From Chloroflexota bacterium (lineage in GTDB: Bacteria > Chloroflexota > UBA6077 > FW602-bin22), in assembly GCA_004297775.1 (NCBI GenBank), contig SCUE01000007.1, forward strand, positions 282,779-346,778: DNA of 64,000 nt. The letters run 5' to 3'. Below the pieces are notes generated by a model. The model ran no database searches. It was given only the letters and a program-made list of their open reading frames with translations, and was not told where the DNA came from. Position 1 is the first letter of the stretch; every line of letters starts with the position of its first letter. This document shows positions 14,364-24,813 of the stretch, piece by piece. The translations under genes were made by a program, and so were the position numbers.

Positions 14364-16700
14364 GTGGACAATCTCGTAACGCTGACAATCGACGGCAAGA
14401 CCGCGCGCGTTCCGCGCGGAACTCTCCTGGTTGAAGCCGCCAAGACGGTTGGCATTCACATTCCGGTCTTCTGCTACCACGAGAAAATGAAGCCGTACGG
14501 CGCCTGCCGTATGTGCATGGTCGAGATCGCGCCGGGTCCGCCGATGCCGGGCACCGCTTGCACGACGCCCGTCGCCGAGGGAATGGTCGTGAAGACGACA
14601 TCCCCAATGGCCGTCAGCGCGCAGAAATCGACTCTCGAGTTCCTCCTTCTTAACCATCCCTTGGACTGCCCGGTCTGCGACCGCGGTGGCGAGTGTCCGC
14701 TCCAGGACAACACGTTCGGCTTCGGTGGCGCCGAGAGTCGCTACCTCGAAGAGAAGCGGCACTACGAGAAACCACTCAAGCTGTCCGACGAAGTGTTACT
14801 CGACCGCGAGCGTTGCATCCTCTGCTATCGATGCGTTCGATTCACCCGCGAGATCGCCGGTGACGAGTCTCTGACAGTCATCGAACGCGGAACGGATAGT
14901 CAGATCGGACTCGCCCCGGGGCGCACATTCGACTCGCCATTCTCCGGCAACACGATCGAGATCTGCCCGGTCGGGGCGCTGACGAGCTCACGCTACCGCT
15001 TCGCGGCGCGGCCGTGGGACATTCGCTCGATCGCGACGGTTTGTCCGCACTGCTCCGTCGGCTGCAACGTTCGGGCCGACGTGCGGAATGGTGAGATCAA
15101 GCGATTCCTCACTCGCGACAACCCTGGGGTCGACGACGGATGGCTGTGCGACCGCGGCCGGTTCGGGTTCGGCTTTCCGTTCGACGGCGAACGACTGACG
15201 CGGCCGCTCGCGCGCAAGAACGGCCAGTTGGTGCCTGTTTCGTGGTCGGAAGCACTCGAAGCCATCCAGGCTGGAATCAGCGGCATCATCGAACAGTCGG
15301 GATCCGCCGCGGTGGCTGGACTGGCGGGATGCCAATTGACGAACGAGGACCTGTTCGCGTTTCGCCGGCTGATCCGCGAGACGCTTGGGAGTCCGAATCT
15401 CGACCACACCATTGAACCGCATCCGGCCACGCCGCTCGGCGCGGATGCTCCGACCGGTTCAATGCAGGCGATCGAACGATCGAATGTCATCGTGCTAATC
15501 GGCGCAGACACGTTGTCCGACTGGCCGGTGCTGAATCTCCGCGTCAAGAAGGCCATCGATCGCGGCGCCAAAGTGGTCGTGCTGGGATCACAACCGCTCG
15601 ACGTAAACGCGGCGCCCTACCGCGAGGTATTCGTCAACACCGGTGGCGACGATTCGGCGGTGCTGAGCGCGATCTCGCGTTTGCTCCCGGCCGAGATCGA
15701 CGCGGCGCGCGAGCGACGCCGACAGGCCGCGGAAGCGGCCGCCGACCGCGCTTTTGCCGACGCCGTCAAACGCGCACACGACGCGGCCGTGGCCAAGGCG
15801 AAGGAAGCGAACCAGGATGAGCCGGCAGCATATGCCTCGGTTGATGAAGGAGCCACCCGTTACGGTGTGAATCGGCCGGCGCCGCTGCCGGCGCCGCCCT
15901 TGCGAACGCGTGGACGCGATGCGTTGGTCGCATCATTGACCGACGCCGCCGCGCCAGGCGTTTCAGTTGACACCCTGGCATCGATGGCGCGTCTCGTCGG
16001 TGGCGGCGAGCGCGTGTCGATCCTGTATCCGCGCGAATACGGCGCTGATGCGAAGTTCCTGACCGCGGTCACGAACTTCGGACTCCTCTGTGAAGCGTTT
16101 GGCCGCGAAGGCGCTGGAATCTTCCCGCTGGTCCGAGAGACGAACCAGCAGGGCGCGATCGACATCGGAGTAATGGCGGGCCAAGGTGGCATCGCCGGCG
16201 CCGGCCTGGTGGAAGCGATCGAGTCCGGGAAGGTCCAGGGGTTGTTTCTTGCCGGGCGCGATCTGGCCGGGGCGAACCTCGACGCGCTCGCGAAGTTGCG
16301 GTTCCTGGTCGTGCAGGACTTCCGACTCACACAAGCGGCGGCCCGCGCGCACGTTGTGCTGCCGGGACTCACGTTTGCCGAGAAAGATGGCACCTACACG
16401 AATCTCGATCGCCGCATTCAGCGCCTGCGCGTGTGCGCGGACGCGCCCGGCGAGGCGCGTCCGGATTGGCGCATCTTCCGCGACATCGGGAACGCATTCG
16501 GGGGCGACGCCTACGAACAGAGCGCCGAGGAGATGCTGGCGTCGATCGCCGCGTCCACACCCGACTACGCAGCCGTGACGCTCGGCAAACTCGGGTACAA
16601 GGGTGTCCAGTGGCCGTACGCGAATCCTGACGGCGCGGGTTCGAGGACCCTGCACGACGGGCGAGAGTTCGATCTTCTCCCCATAAACGGCCTACGATGA
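14364..16700 (+). CDS. nuoG: NADH-quinone oxidoreductase subunit G
   Basis: The 778-residue iron-sulfur wire of the peripheral arm starts at GTG, 1 nt after nuoF. The N-terminal [2Fe-2S] uses CYHEKMKPYGACRMC; the His-Cys cluster is HPLDCPVCDRGGEC; further clusters use RCILCYRC and EICPVG. A molybdopterin-oxidoreductase-like region follows, opening with CPHCSVGC, so the extra N7-type cluster may be present. An Ala/Lys-rich charged linker (about residues 448-515, AAEAAADRAFADAVKRAHDA) interrupts this catalytically inactive domain. The stop overlaps nuoH (ATGA). Confidence 0.96.
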   Translation: MDNLVTLTIDGKTARVPRGTLLVEAAKTVGIHIPVFCYHEKMKPYGACRMCMVEIAPGPPMPGTACTTPVAEGMVVKTTSPMAVSAQKSTLEFLLLNHPLDCPVCDRGGECPLQDNTFGFGGAESRYLEEKRHYEKPLKLSDEVLLDRERCILCYRCVRFTREIAGDESLTVIERGTDSQIGLAPGRTFDSPFSGNTIEICPVGALTSSRYRFAARPWDIRSIATVCPHCSVGCNVRADVRNGEIKRFLTRDNPGVDDGWLCDRGRFGFGFPFDGERLTRPLARKNGQLVPVSWSEALEAIQAGISGIIEQSGSAAVAGLAGCQLTNEDLFAFRRLIRETLGSPNLDHTIEPHPATPLGADAPTGSMQAIERSNVIVLIGADTLSDWPVLNLRVKKAIDRGAKVVVLGSQPLDVNAAPYREVFVNTGGDDSAVLSAISRLLPAEIDAARERRRQAAEAAADRAFADAVKRAHDAAVAKAKEANQDEPAAYASVDEGATRYGVNRPAPLPAPPLRTRGRDALVASLTDAAAPGVSVDTLASMARLVGGGERVSILYPREYGADAKFLTAVTNFGLLCEAFGREGAGIFPLVRETNQQGAIDIGVMAGQGGIAGAGLVEAIESGKVQGLFLAGRDLAGANLDALAKLRFLVVQDFRLTQAAARAHVVLPGLTFAEKDGTYTNLDRRIQRLRVCADAPGEARPDWRIFRDIGNAFGGDAYEQSAEEMLASIAASTPDYAAVTLGKLGYKGVQWPYANPDGAGSRTLHDGREFDLLPINGLR

Positions 16701-17689
16701 ACGAGTTCCTGTTTCAGGTCGCCATCTCGACGGTGAAGAGTCTCATCATCATCGTCGCGCTCTTGACAGGGTTCGCCTACATGACGCTCTTCGAGCGGAA
16801 AGTGGCCGCCCGCATCCAGATCCGGTTTGGCCCGAATCGCGTCGGTCCCTTCGGACTGTTCCAGCCGCTGGCCGATGGGATCAAGCTCTTCTTCAAGGAA
16901 GACGTGATGCCGCGCGGCGCGGATCGATGGGTCTACCTCGCCGCGCCCTGCATTTCAGCCATGGTTGCGCTGGCGGCGTTCGCGGTCATCCCGATCGGGC
17001 CACCGATTTCGATTGCCGGGCGGCAGGTCGGGATGTATCTGTCGGACGCGGGCATCGGCATCCTGTACGTCCTGGCGGTTGGCTCGCTCGGCGTCTATGG
17101 AATCACGCTCGCGGGTTGGGCCTCGAACAACAAGTACTCGTTGCTGGGCGGCATTCGCGCGTCGGCCCAGATGATCTCGTATGAACTGAGTCTCGGCCTT
17201 TCGATCATGGGCGTCGTGATGATCGTTGGGTCGACAAACATGACCGAGATCGTTGAGTACCAGTCGACCTGGCCGATGTTCCTGCTTCAGCCGCTCGGAT
17301 TCCTGCTCTATCTGACGTCGGGCATCGCCGAAACGAATCGCGCGCCATTTGACCTGCCTGAGGCCGAATCGGAACTAGTGGCTGGGTACCACACCGAGTA
17401 CAGCGGTATGAAGTTCGCGCTGTTCTACATGGCCGAATACATCAACATGATCACCGTCTCCTCCATTGCCACCACGCTTTATCTTGGTGGCTACAAGGGC
17501 CCGATCGCGGATGGACCATGGTGGTTCCTCCTGAAGGTCGTGACGTTGCTGTTCTTCTACGTGTGGGTGCGCGCGACTTTGCCGCGATTGCGGTACGACC
17601 GTCTGATGAACTTCGGATGGCGGATCCTGCTGCCGTTGGCGCTTGTCAATGTGATGCTGACGGCGGCTGGCATTCTGGTCCTGGGTTAG
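16697..17689 (+). CDS. nuoH: NADH-quinone oxidoreductase subunit H
   Basis: A 330-residue membrane subunit with about eight helices that lines the quinone tunnel and the first proton path. Family motifs are [34 protein letters not shown], and the acidic loop [20 protein letters not shown] followed by YSGMKFALF. The ATG overlaps the nuoG stop. Confidence 0.97.
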   Translation: MNEFLFQVAISTVKSLIIIVALLTGFAYMTLFERKVAARIQIRFGPNRVGPFGLFQPLADGIKLFFKEDVMPRGADRWVYLAAPCISAMVALAAFAVIPIGPPISIAGRQVGMYLSDAGIGILYVLAVGSLGVYGITLAGWASNNKYSLLGGIRASAQMISYELSLGLSIMGVVMIVGSTNMTEIVEYQSTWPMFLLQPLGFLLYLTSGIAETNRAPFDLPEAESELVAGYHTEYSGMKFALFYMAEYINMITVSSIATTLYLGGYKGPIADGPWWFLLKVVTLLFFYVWVRATLPRLRYDRLMNFGWRILLPLALVNVMLTAAGILVLG

Positions 17690-17704
17690 GAAGGGAGTCA
17701 CGCG

Positions 17705-18178
17705 ATGGCGGGCCTAGTCGGCGATATCGGAGCCGTGGTCAAAGGCCTCGGCACCACCTTCAAGCACATCTTCCGCACACCGGTTACGTACGAGTACCCG
17801 GAGAAGCGGCGCCCGGTGCATCCGCGATTCCGCGGACGCCACAAGCTCATGCGATATGAGAACGGGCTTGAACGCTGTATCGGCTGCTCGCTCTGCGCGG
17901 CCGTCTGCCCGGCCAAGGCGATTTACGTCGAGGCCGCCGAGAACACCGACGAGGAGCGGGTCTCCCCTGGCGAACGGTACGCGGTCAAGTACGAGATCAA
18001 CATGATTCGATGCATCTTCTGCGGCTACTGCCAGGAAGTGTGTCCGACCGAGGCGGTCGTGCTCGGGAACGACTACGAGCTCGCCGACTACGATCGGGCG
18101 TCTTTCATCTACACGAAAGACATGCTGCTCGTGCCGGATCCGCGCGCCATCGAAACGAAGGTCACGGCGGTCCGCTAG
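17705..18178 (+). CDS. nuoI: NADH-quinone oxidoreductase subunit I
   Basis: A 157-residue ferredoxin-like subunit carrying clusters N6a and N6b. The two ligand sets are [15 protein letters not shown] and [20 protein letters not shown] precedes the ATG by about 7 nt. The N-terminal amphipathic helix ([20 protein letters not shown]) rests on the membrane arm. Confidence 0.97.
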   Translation: MAGLVGDIGAVVKGLGTTFKHIFRTPVTYEYPEKRRPVHPRFRGRHKLMRYENGLERCIGCSLCAAVCPAKAIYVEAAENTDEERVSPGERYAVKYEINMIRCIFCGYCQEVCPTEAVVLGNDYELADYDRASFIYTKDMLLVPDPRAIETKVTAVR

Positions 18179-18690
18179 TGGTCGATCTCGGAATCGTCTT
18201 CTTTCTGGTCGTGGCCCTAGCCGCCATCTTCTCGGCGGCCATGGTCGTGACGCTTCGGAACCCGGTCCACTGTGCGCTCTTTCTCGTGTTGACGCTCTTC
18301 TGCGTCGCGATCATGTTCCTCAGTCTGAGCGCGGAGTTTCTGGCCGCGGTTCAGGTCCTGGTGTACGCCGGTGCGATCATGGTCCTCTTCCTGTTCGTCA
18401 TCACCCTCTTGAATCCGCTGCAGCCGGAGTCGCCGGATCGGCTGCGAAATCAGACTCTTTTCACCGGCGGCCTTGCGCTGATATTGCTCATCGAGTTCTG
18501 GTTGATCGTGCAGTCCGGGGCACTGGCGGTCCTTCCCGGCACGGCGCCAAAGCTGTCGGATGTTCCGAATATCGAGGCCCTCGGCTTGGCCCTCTTCTCC
18601 ACCTACGTCGTGCCGTTCGAGGTCACCTCGATCGTGCTGCTCGTCGCAATGGTGGGGGCCGTCGTGCTCGCGCGAGGGAGGGTCCGGTGA
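18178..18690 (+). CDS. nuoJ: NADH-quinone oxidoreductase subunit J
   Basis: A 170-residue membrane subunit with about five helices that helps couple quinone reduction to proton pumping. The likely GTG start shares its G with the nuoI stop (TAGTG). The conserved core [18 protein letters not shown] and the pi-bulge region [18 protein letters not shown] are present. Confidence 0.94.
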   Translation: MVDLGIVFFLVVALAAIFSAAMVVTLRNPVHCALFLVLTLFCVAIMFLSLSAEFLAAVQVLVYAGAIMVLFLFVITLLNPLQPESPDRLRNQTLFTGGLALILLIEFWLIVQSGALAVLPGTAPKLSDVPNIEALGLALFSTYVVPFEVTSIVLLVAMVGAVVLARGRVR

Positions 18691-18998
18691 TTTCCCTGGC
18701 GCCGATTTCGTACTACCTGATCCTGAGCGCGGTGCTGTTTACGATCGGCGTCGTAGGCTTCTGCGTGCGAAAGAATCCACTGGTCATGTTTATGTCGGTC
18801 GAGATCATGCTGAACGCGGCGAACCTGACGTTCGTCGCGTTTTCGCGGTATCTGAACATCATCGACGGCCAGGTGATCGTGTTCTTCATCATGGCCGTCG
18901 CGGCCGCCGAGGTCGTTGTTGGATTGGCAATCATCGTCGCGATCTTCCGCCTGCGCGCGTCGATCGACGTCGACGAAGTAAACGCGCTTCGTGGGTAG
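18687..18998 (+). CDS. nuoK: NADH-quinone oxidoreductase subunit K
   Basis: A 103-residue, three-helix Mrp-type membrane subunit. The GTG start overlaps the nuoJ stop (GTGA). Two membrane glutamates used in proton transfer lie in [12 protein letters not shown] and [11 protein letters not shown]. Confidence 0.96.
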   Translation: MISLAPISYYLILSAVLFTIGVVGFCVRKNPLVMFMSVEIMLNAANLTFVAFSRYLNIIDGQVIVFFIMAVAAAEVVVGLAIIVAIFRLRASIDVDEVNALRG

Positions 18999-19001
18999 GA
19001 A

Positions 19002-20912
19002 ATGACAACGACTGTCACGCTCACACTTGCCTTTCCGCTGATTGGGCTCCTGTATTGCGCCGTCCTCGGCTGGCGAGTTGGTCGCCAGTATTCCGGCATC
19101 GTGGCTACGGCCGCGATCGGCGCGTCGTTCGCGAGCGCGCTTCTGGTCCTGGCTGGAGTCCTCGGAGTACCGGAGAAAGAGCGCTTCATCGACATCGTCA
19201 TTGCGCCGTGGATCAACGCGGGAAGGTTCCAGGCATCGCTGGGGTTCATCGTCGACCCGCTGTCGACTCTGATGCTCTGCGTGGTCACGGGCGTGGGGTT
19301 CCTCATTCACGTGTACGCGACCGCGTACATGCGCGATCACCACGGGCATCTCGATCCGGGCTACAACCGATTCTTCGCCTTCATGAATCTGTTCATCCTG
19401 GCGATGCTCGTTCTCGTCCTGGCCGACAACTTCGTCCTCTTGATGGTCGGCTGGGGCGGCGTCGGCGTTTGTTCCTACTTCCTGATCGCCTTCTGGTTCG
19501 AGAAGCCGGAGAACGCGAGCGCTGGAACGAAAGCGTTCGTGGTGAACGCGATCGGTGACGTCGGCCTGTTCCTGGCCGCGTTCCTGATCTACTGGACATA
19601 CGGGCGTGTCGACTACGACGGCGTGTTCAAGGCCGTGGCCGCCGGACAAGGTAGCGACGCCGTTCCGGTGATCGCGCTTCTGCTCTTGGTCGCCGCGGCC
19701 GCGAAGTCGGCGCAGTTGCCGCTCCACGTTTGGCTTCCGGATGCGATGGCCGGACCGACGCCCGTCTCGGCACTCATCCACGCGGCGACGATGGTCACCG
19801 CCGGCGTATACATCATCGCGCGCGCCCATCCGATCTACGAGCACGCTCCGGCGGTCATGGCGCTGGTTGCCGCGCTTGGCACGATTACCGCGCTGTTCGC
19901 CGCGACGATCGCGATCACCCAGTCGAACCTGAAGCGCGTGGTGGCGTACTCGACGATCTCCCAGCTTGGCTACATGTTCGCTGGCGTTGGCGTCGGTGCA
20001 TTTGGCGCGAGCATGTTCCATCTCACCACGCACGCGTTCTTCAAGGCCGTACTGTTCCTGGCCGCTGGGATCGTGATTCACGAGCTATCCGGCGAAGAAG
20101 AGATGAAGTCGATGGGTGGGCTGCGCAAGCGATTGCCATTGGTCTACTGGTGCTTCGTCATCGCCGCCGCCGCGAACGCTGGTTTTCCGCTCCTATCCGG
20201 CTTCTTCTCCAAGGATGAGATCATCGGCGCCGCGTTTTCGTCACCGACCGGGAATCCTCTGCTCGGGATGATTCTCGTAGCGACGAGTGGGCTAACCGGT
20301 TTCTACATGTTCCGCGCCGTCGTCCTGACGTTCCACGGTCAGCCGTCGGCCGATCAAGCCAAGTTGACCGATCCAGCGAGCCACGGTCCCTCATTCACGA
20401 TGGTGTGGCCAGTCGTGCTCCTGACTCTGCTCGCGATCGTGGCCGGGCTCCCCTACGCGCAGTTTGGCGAGTTCCTTCACCCGGCGCTGACGCGGTGGGG
20501 CGGACACCCATTCGAATCGAGTGATCCGTTGTCGCCGATCGCTCTCGGCACAGCCGCGATCAGCATCCTCGGGATCGGATTCGCGCTCGCGATGTATAGC
20601 GGCGATCGGGCAATTCCACGGCAACTCGGTCGGACGTTCTCCGGCGCGCAGGCGCTCGTCAAGAACGGCTACTACATCGACGCCTTCTACGGCGCCGTGC
20701 TCGTCGCGCCCGGCCGGGTGCTCGCGCTGGTTCTCTCCGGACCGATCGATAACTGGATCATCGATGGCACCGTGAGCTTCATCACGGCGTTCGTCCGCTG
20801 GATGGGAATCGAGCTTGGCCGCATCCAGACTGGATTTGTACGGAACTACGCCCTGGCCATCCTAGCCGGCGTCGTCATCATTCTCGGCTTCATGATGGGC
20901 GGGAGGAGTTGA
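19002..20912 (+). CDS. nuoL: NADH-quinone oxidoreductase subunit L
   Basis: A 636-residue antiporter-like proton-pumping subunit at the tip of the membrane arm. The proton-channel region LPLHVWLPDAMAGPTPVSAL is conserved, as are GWGGVGVCSYFLIAFW and HLTTHAFFKAVLFLAAG. The C-terminal 100 residues hold the lateral helix and the last membrane helix (ILAGVVIILGFMMGGRS). Standard length. Confidence 0.97.
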   Translation: MTTTVTLTLAFPLIGLLYCAVLGWRVGRQYSGIVATAAIGASFASALLVLAGVLGVPEKERFIDIVIAPWINAGRFQASLGFIVDPLSTLMLCVVTGVGFLIHVYATAYMRDHHGHLDPGYNRFFAFMNLFILAMLVLVLADNFVLLMVGWGGVGVCSYFLIAFWFEKPENASAGTKAFVVNAIGDVGLFLAAFLIYWTYGRVDYDGVFKAVAAGQGSDAVPVIALLLLVAAAAKSAQLPLHVWLPDAMAGPTPVSALIHAATMVTAGVYIIARAHPIYEHAPAVMALVAALGTITALFAATIAITQSNLKRVVAYSTISQLGYMFAGVGVGAFGASMFHLTTHAFFKAVLFLAAGIVIHELSGEEEMKSMGGLRKRLPLVYWCFVIAAAANAGFPLLSGFFSKDEIIGAAFSSPTGNPLLGMILVATSGLTGFYMFRAVVLTFHGQPSADQAKLTDPASHGPSFTMVWPVVLLTLLAIVAGLPYAQFGEFLHPALTRWGGHPFESSDPLSPIALGTAAISILGIGFALAMYSGDRAIPRQLGRTFSGAQALVKNGYYIDAFYGAVLVAPGRVLALVLSGPIDNWIIDGTVSFITAFVRWMGIELGRIQTGFVRNYALAILAGVVIILGFMMGGRS

Positions 20913-20916
20913 TTCG

Positions 20917-22422
20917 GTGATCACAACTCTGATCGCGCTCCCGGTCATCGGCGCGCTAGCGATCCTAGTTTTTCGGTCTTCGGCATCCGCCACGCGCTGG
21001 TTGAGTCTGGCCTTCGCGCTGGCGGAGGCCGCATTGGCCGCGCTGCTGGTCCTGGGATTCGATCCGGGATCGAGTGGAGTGCAGTTCGCGGAAGCGGTCG
21101 CCTGGGTGCCAGCTCTCGGGATTCAGTACGCGGTCGGCGTCGATGGCATATCGCTCTGGATGATCGCGTTGACGGCATTTCTAGCGCCGATCGCGATCGG
21201 CGCCAGTTGGCCGCTGATGGAGGAACACGCGCGCGACTTCGGCGCGCTCCTGCTTCTGCTGACGTCCGGGCTCATCGGGGCGTTCGCCGCCACGGATATG
21301 GTGCTGTTCTTCGTCTTCTGGGAAGTGATGCTCATTCCCATGTATCTCCTGATCGGGATGCGTGGCGGCGATCGGCGCATCGGAGCGGCAATCAAGTTCT
21401 TCATATACACGGCGGTTGGCTCGCTCTTGATGCTGGCGGGGATCATTGCCCTCCACGTTCACGCGAGTTCGAAGGGAATCAACTCGTTCGCGATCGCCGA
21501 TCTCGTTCGGGCGGCCCAGGGCGGCGTACCGTTCTGGATCTTCCTCGTATTCGTCTTGGCATTCGCGATCAAGGTACCGCTGTTCCCCCTTCATACCTGG
21601 TTACCCGACGCCTACACGCAGGCCCCGCTGCCCACGCTCGTGCTCGGGACGATGCTCGTGAAGGTTGGGGCATACGGGTTCATCCGGTTTATCTACCCGC
21701 TGTTCCCGAATGAGCTAGCCCTGAACGCGAACTGGCTGACGATCCTGGCTGTCATCGGCATCATCTACGGGGCGCTGTGCGCGATCGCTCAGCGCGACCT
21801 CGTTCGCTTGCTCGCCTATTCGTCGATTTCGCACCTGGGATTCGTCCTGCTCGGCATCCTGGCCCTGAATAGCCAGGGCGTGATGGGCGGATTGATTCAG
21901 ATGGTGAACCACAGCATCTCAGCCGGCGCCTTGTTCATCGTCGCGGCGATGATCGCGCGCCGAGTCGGCTCGACCGACATCGTCAATCTTGGCGGATTGG
22001 CGGCGCGATACCCGTTGATCGCGGCGTTCTTCCTGCTGTCGATGTTCTCATCGGCCGGGGTTCCCGGATTGAACGGTTTCGTCGGGGAGTTCTTGACGAT
22101 GCTCGGCGCGTTCCAGCCGCGGCAGCGCCTCGTCGTAGTCGCCGCCGGCGGGGTCGTGCTCGGCGCGATCTATCTGGTTTGGATGTTCCAGAGATTAATG
22201 CACGGTCGCCAGAAGACACAGACCGTGATCGATGGCCGAGACCTGACCATGCGCGAAGCGCTCGTCCTGATTCCCCTTGCGGTTGCGATGGTGTGGATCG
22301 GCGTTCGGCCGAACACGCTGCTTGGCCGCATGGAGTCTTCGGTCGCGGTCACGGTCGAACAGGCGCGGACGGCCGCGGCGCCGATACTGGCGGCGTCGTC
22401 CAACCCAACAGGGAGGCCGTAG
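20917..22422 (+). CDS. nuoM: NADH-quinone oxidoreductase subunit M
   Basis: A 501-residue antiporter-like subunit starting at GTG with GGAGG about 11 nt upstream. The key Glu in FFVFWEVMLIPMYLLIG and the channel segment KVPLFPLHTWLPDAYTQAP are intact, as is RLLAYSSISHLGFVLLG. It sits between NuoL and NuoN in the membrane arm. Confidence 0.97.
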   Translation: MITTLIALPVIGALAILVFRSSASATRWLSLAFALAEAALAALLVLGFDPGSSGVQFAEAVAWVPALGIQYAVGVDGISLWMIALTAFLAPIAIGASWPLMEEHARDFGALLLLLTSGLIGAFAATDMVLFFVFWEVMLIPMYLLIGMRGGDRRIGAAIKFFIYTAVGSLLMLAGIIALHVHASSKGINSFAIADLVRAAQGGVPFWIFLVFVLAFAIKVPLFPLHTWLPDAYTQAPLPTLVLGTMLVKVGAYGFIRFIYPLFPNELALNANWLTILAVIGIIYGALCAIAQRDLVRLLAYSSISHLGFVLLGILALNSQGVMGGLIQMVNHSISAGALFIVAAMIARRVGSTDIVNLGGLAARYPLIAAFFLLSMFSSAGVPGLNGFVGEFLTMLGAFQPRQRLVVVAAGGVVLGAIYLVWMFQRLMHGRQKTQTVIDGRDLTMREALVLIPLAVAMVWIGVRPNTLLGRMESSVAVTVEQARTAAAPILAASSNPTGRP

Positions 22423-23892
22423 ATGGCCGCATCTGGATTCTCGCCACCAGCGATTGACTTCGGAGCGATGTCGCCTTCGATCGTTGTGATCGTGGCGGCG
22501 CTCGTGGTGTTGCTGGCTGGATTGTTCCTCCCGGAGCGGGCGAAAGGCACACTGGCGACCCTGTCAATCGTCGGATTGATCGGCGGCCTCGTGGCGACTC
22601 TGGTAGCCGGTCAAGCGGGCGTAACCGGCGCAAACGGGATGCTCGTCCTTGACGGATTCGCCGTGTTCATCGGCGTCATCATTCTTGGCGCGGGCATCGT
22701 GACGGTACTCCTGTCCGATGGCTACGTTGGGCGACAGGCAATCAGCACCGGCGAGTACTACGCGCTGCTCCTGTTCGCCTGCGCGGGTATGCTGCTGGTC
22801 GTCAGCGCGGCGGATCTCATCATGATCCTGCTCGGCATCGAGATTCTTTCGATTGCGCTCTACGTCCTGGCCGGGTTTTCGCGGGGACGTGATACGAGCG
22901 AGGAGTCGGCACTCAAGTATTTCTTGCTTGGCGCGTTCTCTCTCTCATTCATGATTTATGGATCGGCCCTCCTGTTCGGCGTCGCGAAGTCGACTCGTCT
23001 GGCGACGATCGCAACCGTGCTGGCTCAGGGCGCCCGGCCAAGCCTGATCGACAGCTCGCTCGTCCTAGCGGGCGTGGCTCTGATTCTGGTCGGCTTCGCC
23101 TTCAAACTCTCGTTCGCGCCGTTCCATATGTGGACGCCCGACGCGTATGAGGGCGCGCCGACGCCGATTACGGCATTCATGTCGGTCGCGACCAAGGCCG
23201 CCGTGTTCGCGGCGCTTCTACGCTTCCTGACCTTCGCGATTCCGACGCTTCAGCCCGAGTGGACGATGGTTCTGGCGGCGCTGGCCGTCCTGACGATGGT
23301 GATCGGCAACATTGCGGCGGTCGTGCAATCGCGGGTCAAGCGGTTGCTCGCCTATTCGTCGATTGCGCAGGCCGGCTACATCCTGATCGGCGTGCTGGCA
23401 GGAAACGCGATCGGCGGTGCCAGCGTCCTCTTCTACCTGCTGGGCTACGCCATCACCAACATCGGCGCGTTCGCGGTTCTGATGGCGATCGGCGACGCTG
23501 GGGATTCCGACCCCGAGGTCGCGGACTTCGATGGCCTCGGGCGGCGCTCACCGTTGCTCGCGTTCGCGATGACCGTGTTCATGCTGGGTCTGGCCGGGAT
23601 TCCACTGACGGCCGGCTTCATGTCGAAGCTGTACGTCTTCACCGCCGGCGTGCAAGCCGGTTTGATCGACCTCGTCATCGTCGGCGTGATCACCAGCGCG
23701 ATCGCGACGTTCTACTACCTGCGGATCGTCGTCGCGATGTATTTCCGCGGACCGGCCCCGGCGCCGATCGCGCTGCGGACGACGGGCGCGCTGACCGGGC
23801 TGATCGTCGTCCTCGCCATCGGCACAATCGCCCTCGGTGTCCTCCCGGCCGGCCCGCTCGGGTTCGCCGCGTCGGCCGTGGCGCAGCGGTAG
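22423..23892 (+). CDS. nuoN: NADH-quinone oxidoreductase subunit N
   Basis: The 489-residue third antiporter-like subunit and last gene of the operon. Conserved parts are LLGIEILSIALYVLAGFSRG, SFAPFHMWTPDAYEGAPTPI and RLLAYSSIAQAGYILIGVLA. The ATG directly follows the nuoM stop. A small GC hairpin follows the gene, which converges with the lipoprotein gene. Confidence 0.97.
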   Translation: MAASGFSPPAIDFGAMSPSIVVIVAALVVLLAGLFLPERAKGTLATLSIVGLIGGLVATLVAGQAGVTGANGMLVLDGFAVFIGVIILGAGIVTVLLSDGYVGRQAISTGEYYALLLFACAGMLLVVSAADLIMILLGIEILSIALYVLAGFSRGRDTSEESALKYFLLGAFSLSFMIYGSALLFGVAKSTRLATIATVLAQGARPSLIDSSLVLAGVALILVGFAFKLSFAPFHMWTPDAYEGAPTPITAFMSVATKAAVFAALLRFLTFAIPTLQPEWTMVLAALAVLTMVIGNIAAVVQSRVKRLLAYSSIAQAGYILIGVLAGNAIGGASVLFYLLGYAITNIGAFAVLMAIGDAGDSDPEVADFDGLGRRSPLLAFAMTVFMLGLAGIPLTAGFMSKLYVFTAGVQAGLIDLVIVGVITSAIATFYYLRIVVAMYFRGPAPAPIALRTTGALTGLIVVLAIGTIALGVLPAGPLGFAASAVAQR

Positions 23893-23900
23893 GTAGCCAC

Positions 23901-23917
23901 CGCGCTTGTCGAGCGCG
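23901..23917. terminator. Weak hairpin after nuoN
   Basis: CGCGCT (23901-23906) pairs with AGCGCG (23912-23917) around a 5-nt loop in the 51-bp gap between convergent genes. There is no T-tract and the stem is only 6 bp, so termination here is uncertain. Confidence 0.35.
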
Positions 23918-23943
23918 CGACGAATCGCGTGCTCGATCCCGGT

Positions 23944-24813
23944 CTACCCGGACCCGTTGTGAGTCTCCACCTCGTAGAAGCCAATATTCTCCGGCGCTTC
24001 GAGGATCGTGATCGCGACTCCCTCGGCGGCGATCGGTCCCGATGGCACGCGTCCGCCGGCCCAGCCGCCATCGGCCGTGCTTGCCGCGATCTCGAAATGC
24101 ACGATCGTCATAGTCGGATCGCGTGACAATTCCTCGAGCAGCGAGACTGTCTGCGCCGAGCCGGCTGGCGCCAGCCCAGGGGGAATGATCGGCGCCCGGC
24201 GCAGGAGGGCCACGCGCAGCCGAATCGGTCCGCACGTCGCGCAGACGATCGACGCGCGCACCGCCGCGATCGTCTGCGTCTGGCGGAACGCCGCCGCAAT
24301 CGTGACCTGTGCGCGGGGAGGCGTCAGCGAACGCCACAGCGTCGATGCCACGCTGTCGAATGCCCGCGATGGCGGGCCAATCGGATCTGCCTCGTCCGCG
24401 ATCGCGAACGCAATATCTGGCGCCAACCAGGAGCGAGCAACAGTTCCTCCGCGCGGAACCTCCGAAATAGTCGTTGCACCAGTTTGGTCTTCGACGATCA
24501 TCACGTCACGATCGCGCAATTGCGATGCCGATCCGAAGTATCGCGCGATGATGGCGCCGTTGACGTCGAGTGCCCAAGCCTCGATTGGACTGTTCCCGTC
24601 AGACGACAGGTCGAGTCGAACCTCCTCACCAGCCGTCAGCGCGACAGTCCGAACGCGGGGTTCAGCGCCATCGACGATCGTGACTGCCGCGGAGCGAAAC
24701 GATTCGTTCCGAATCGCGATCACGTTTTCAGCCGTCTGAGAGCGACAAGCCGCCGCAACCAGGAGGAGCAGCGCAACAACCGGGATTCGGCCCGGGCAAT
24801 AGACCTTAACCAC
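23944..24813 (-). CDS. Putative lipoprotein of unknown function
   Basis: The 289-residue protein has a signal sequence with a lipobox-like end (VVALLLLVAAACRS), so it is probably lipid-anchored outside the membrane. The mature part is predicted beta-rich (IRNESFRSAAVTIVDGAEP, VRLDLSSDGNSPIEAW, then a late FEIAAS strand) and resembles a sugar-binding jelly-roll module, without a recognised family. It is last in a three-gene minus-strand unit with 8-nt overlaps, so a role in glycan assembly at the surface is inferred from context. Confidence 0.75.
   Translation of the reverse strand: MVKVYCPGRIPVVALLLLVAAACRSQTAENVIAIRNESFRSAAVTIVDGAEPRVRTVALTAGEEVRLDLSSDGNSPIEAWALDVNGAIIARYFGSASQLRDRDVMIVEDQTGATTISEVPRGGTVARSWLAPDIAFAIADEADPIGPPSRAFDSVASTLWRSLTPPRAQVTIAAAFRQTQTIAAVRASIVCATCGPIRLRVALLRRAPIIPPGLAPAGSAQTVSLLEELSRDPTMTIVHFEIAASTADGGWAGGRVPSGPIAAEGVAITILEAPENIGFYEVETHNGSG

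Noticed and set aside
18603..20081. 492-codon minus-strand frame
   Set aside because: Antisense to nuoJ-nuoL, which are clearly real; the translation is charged low-complexity shadow.
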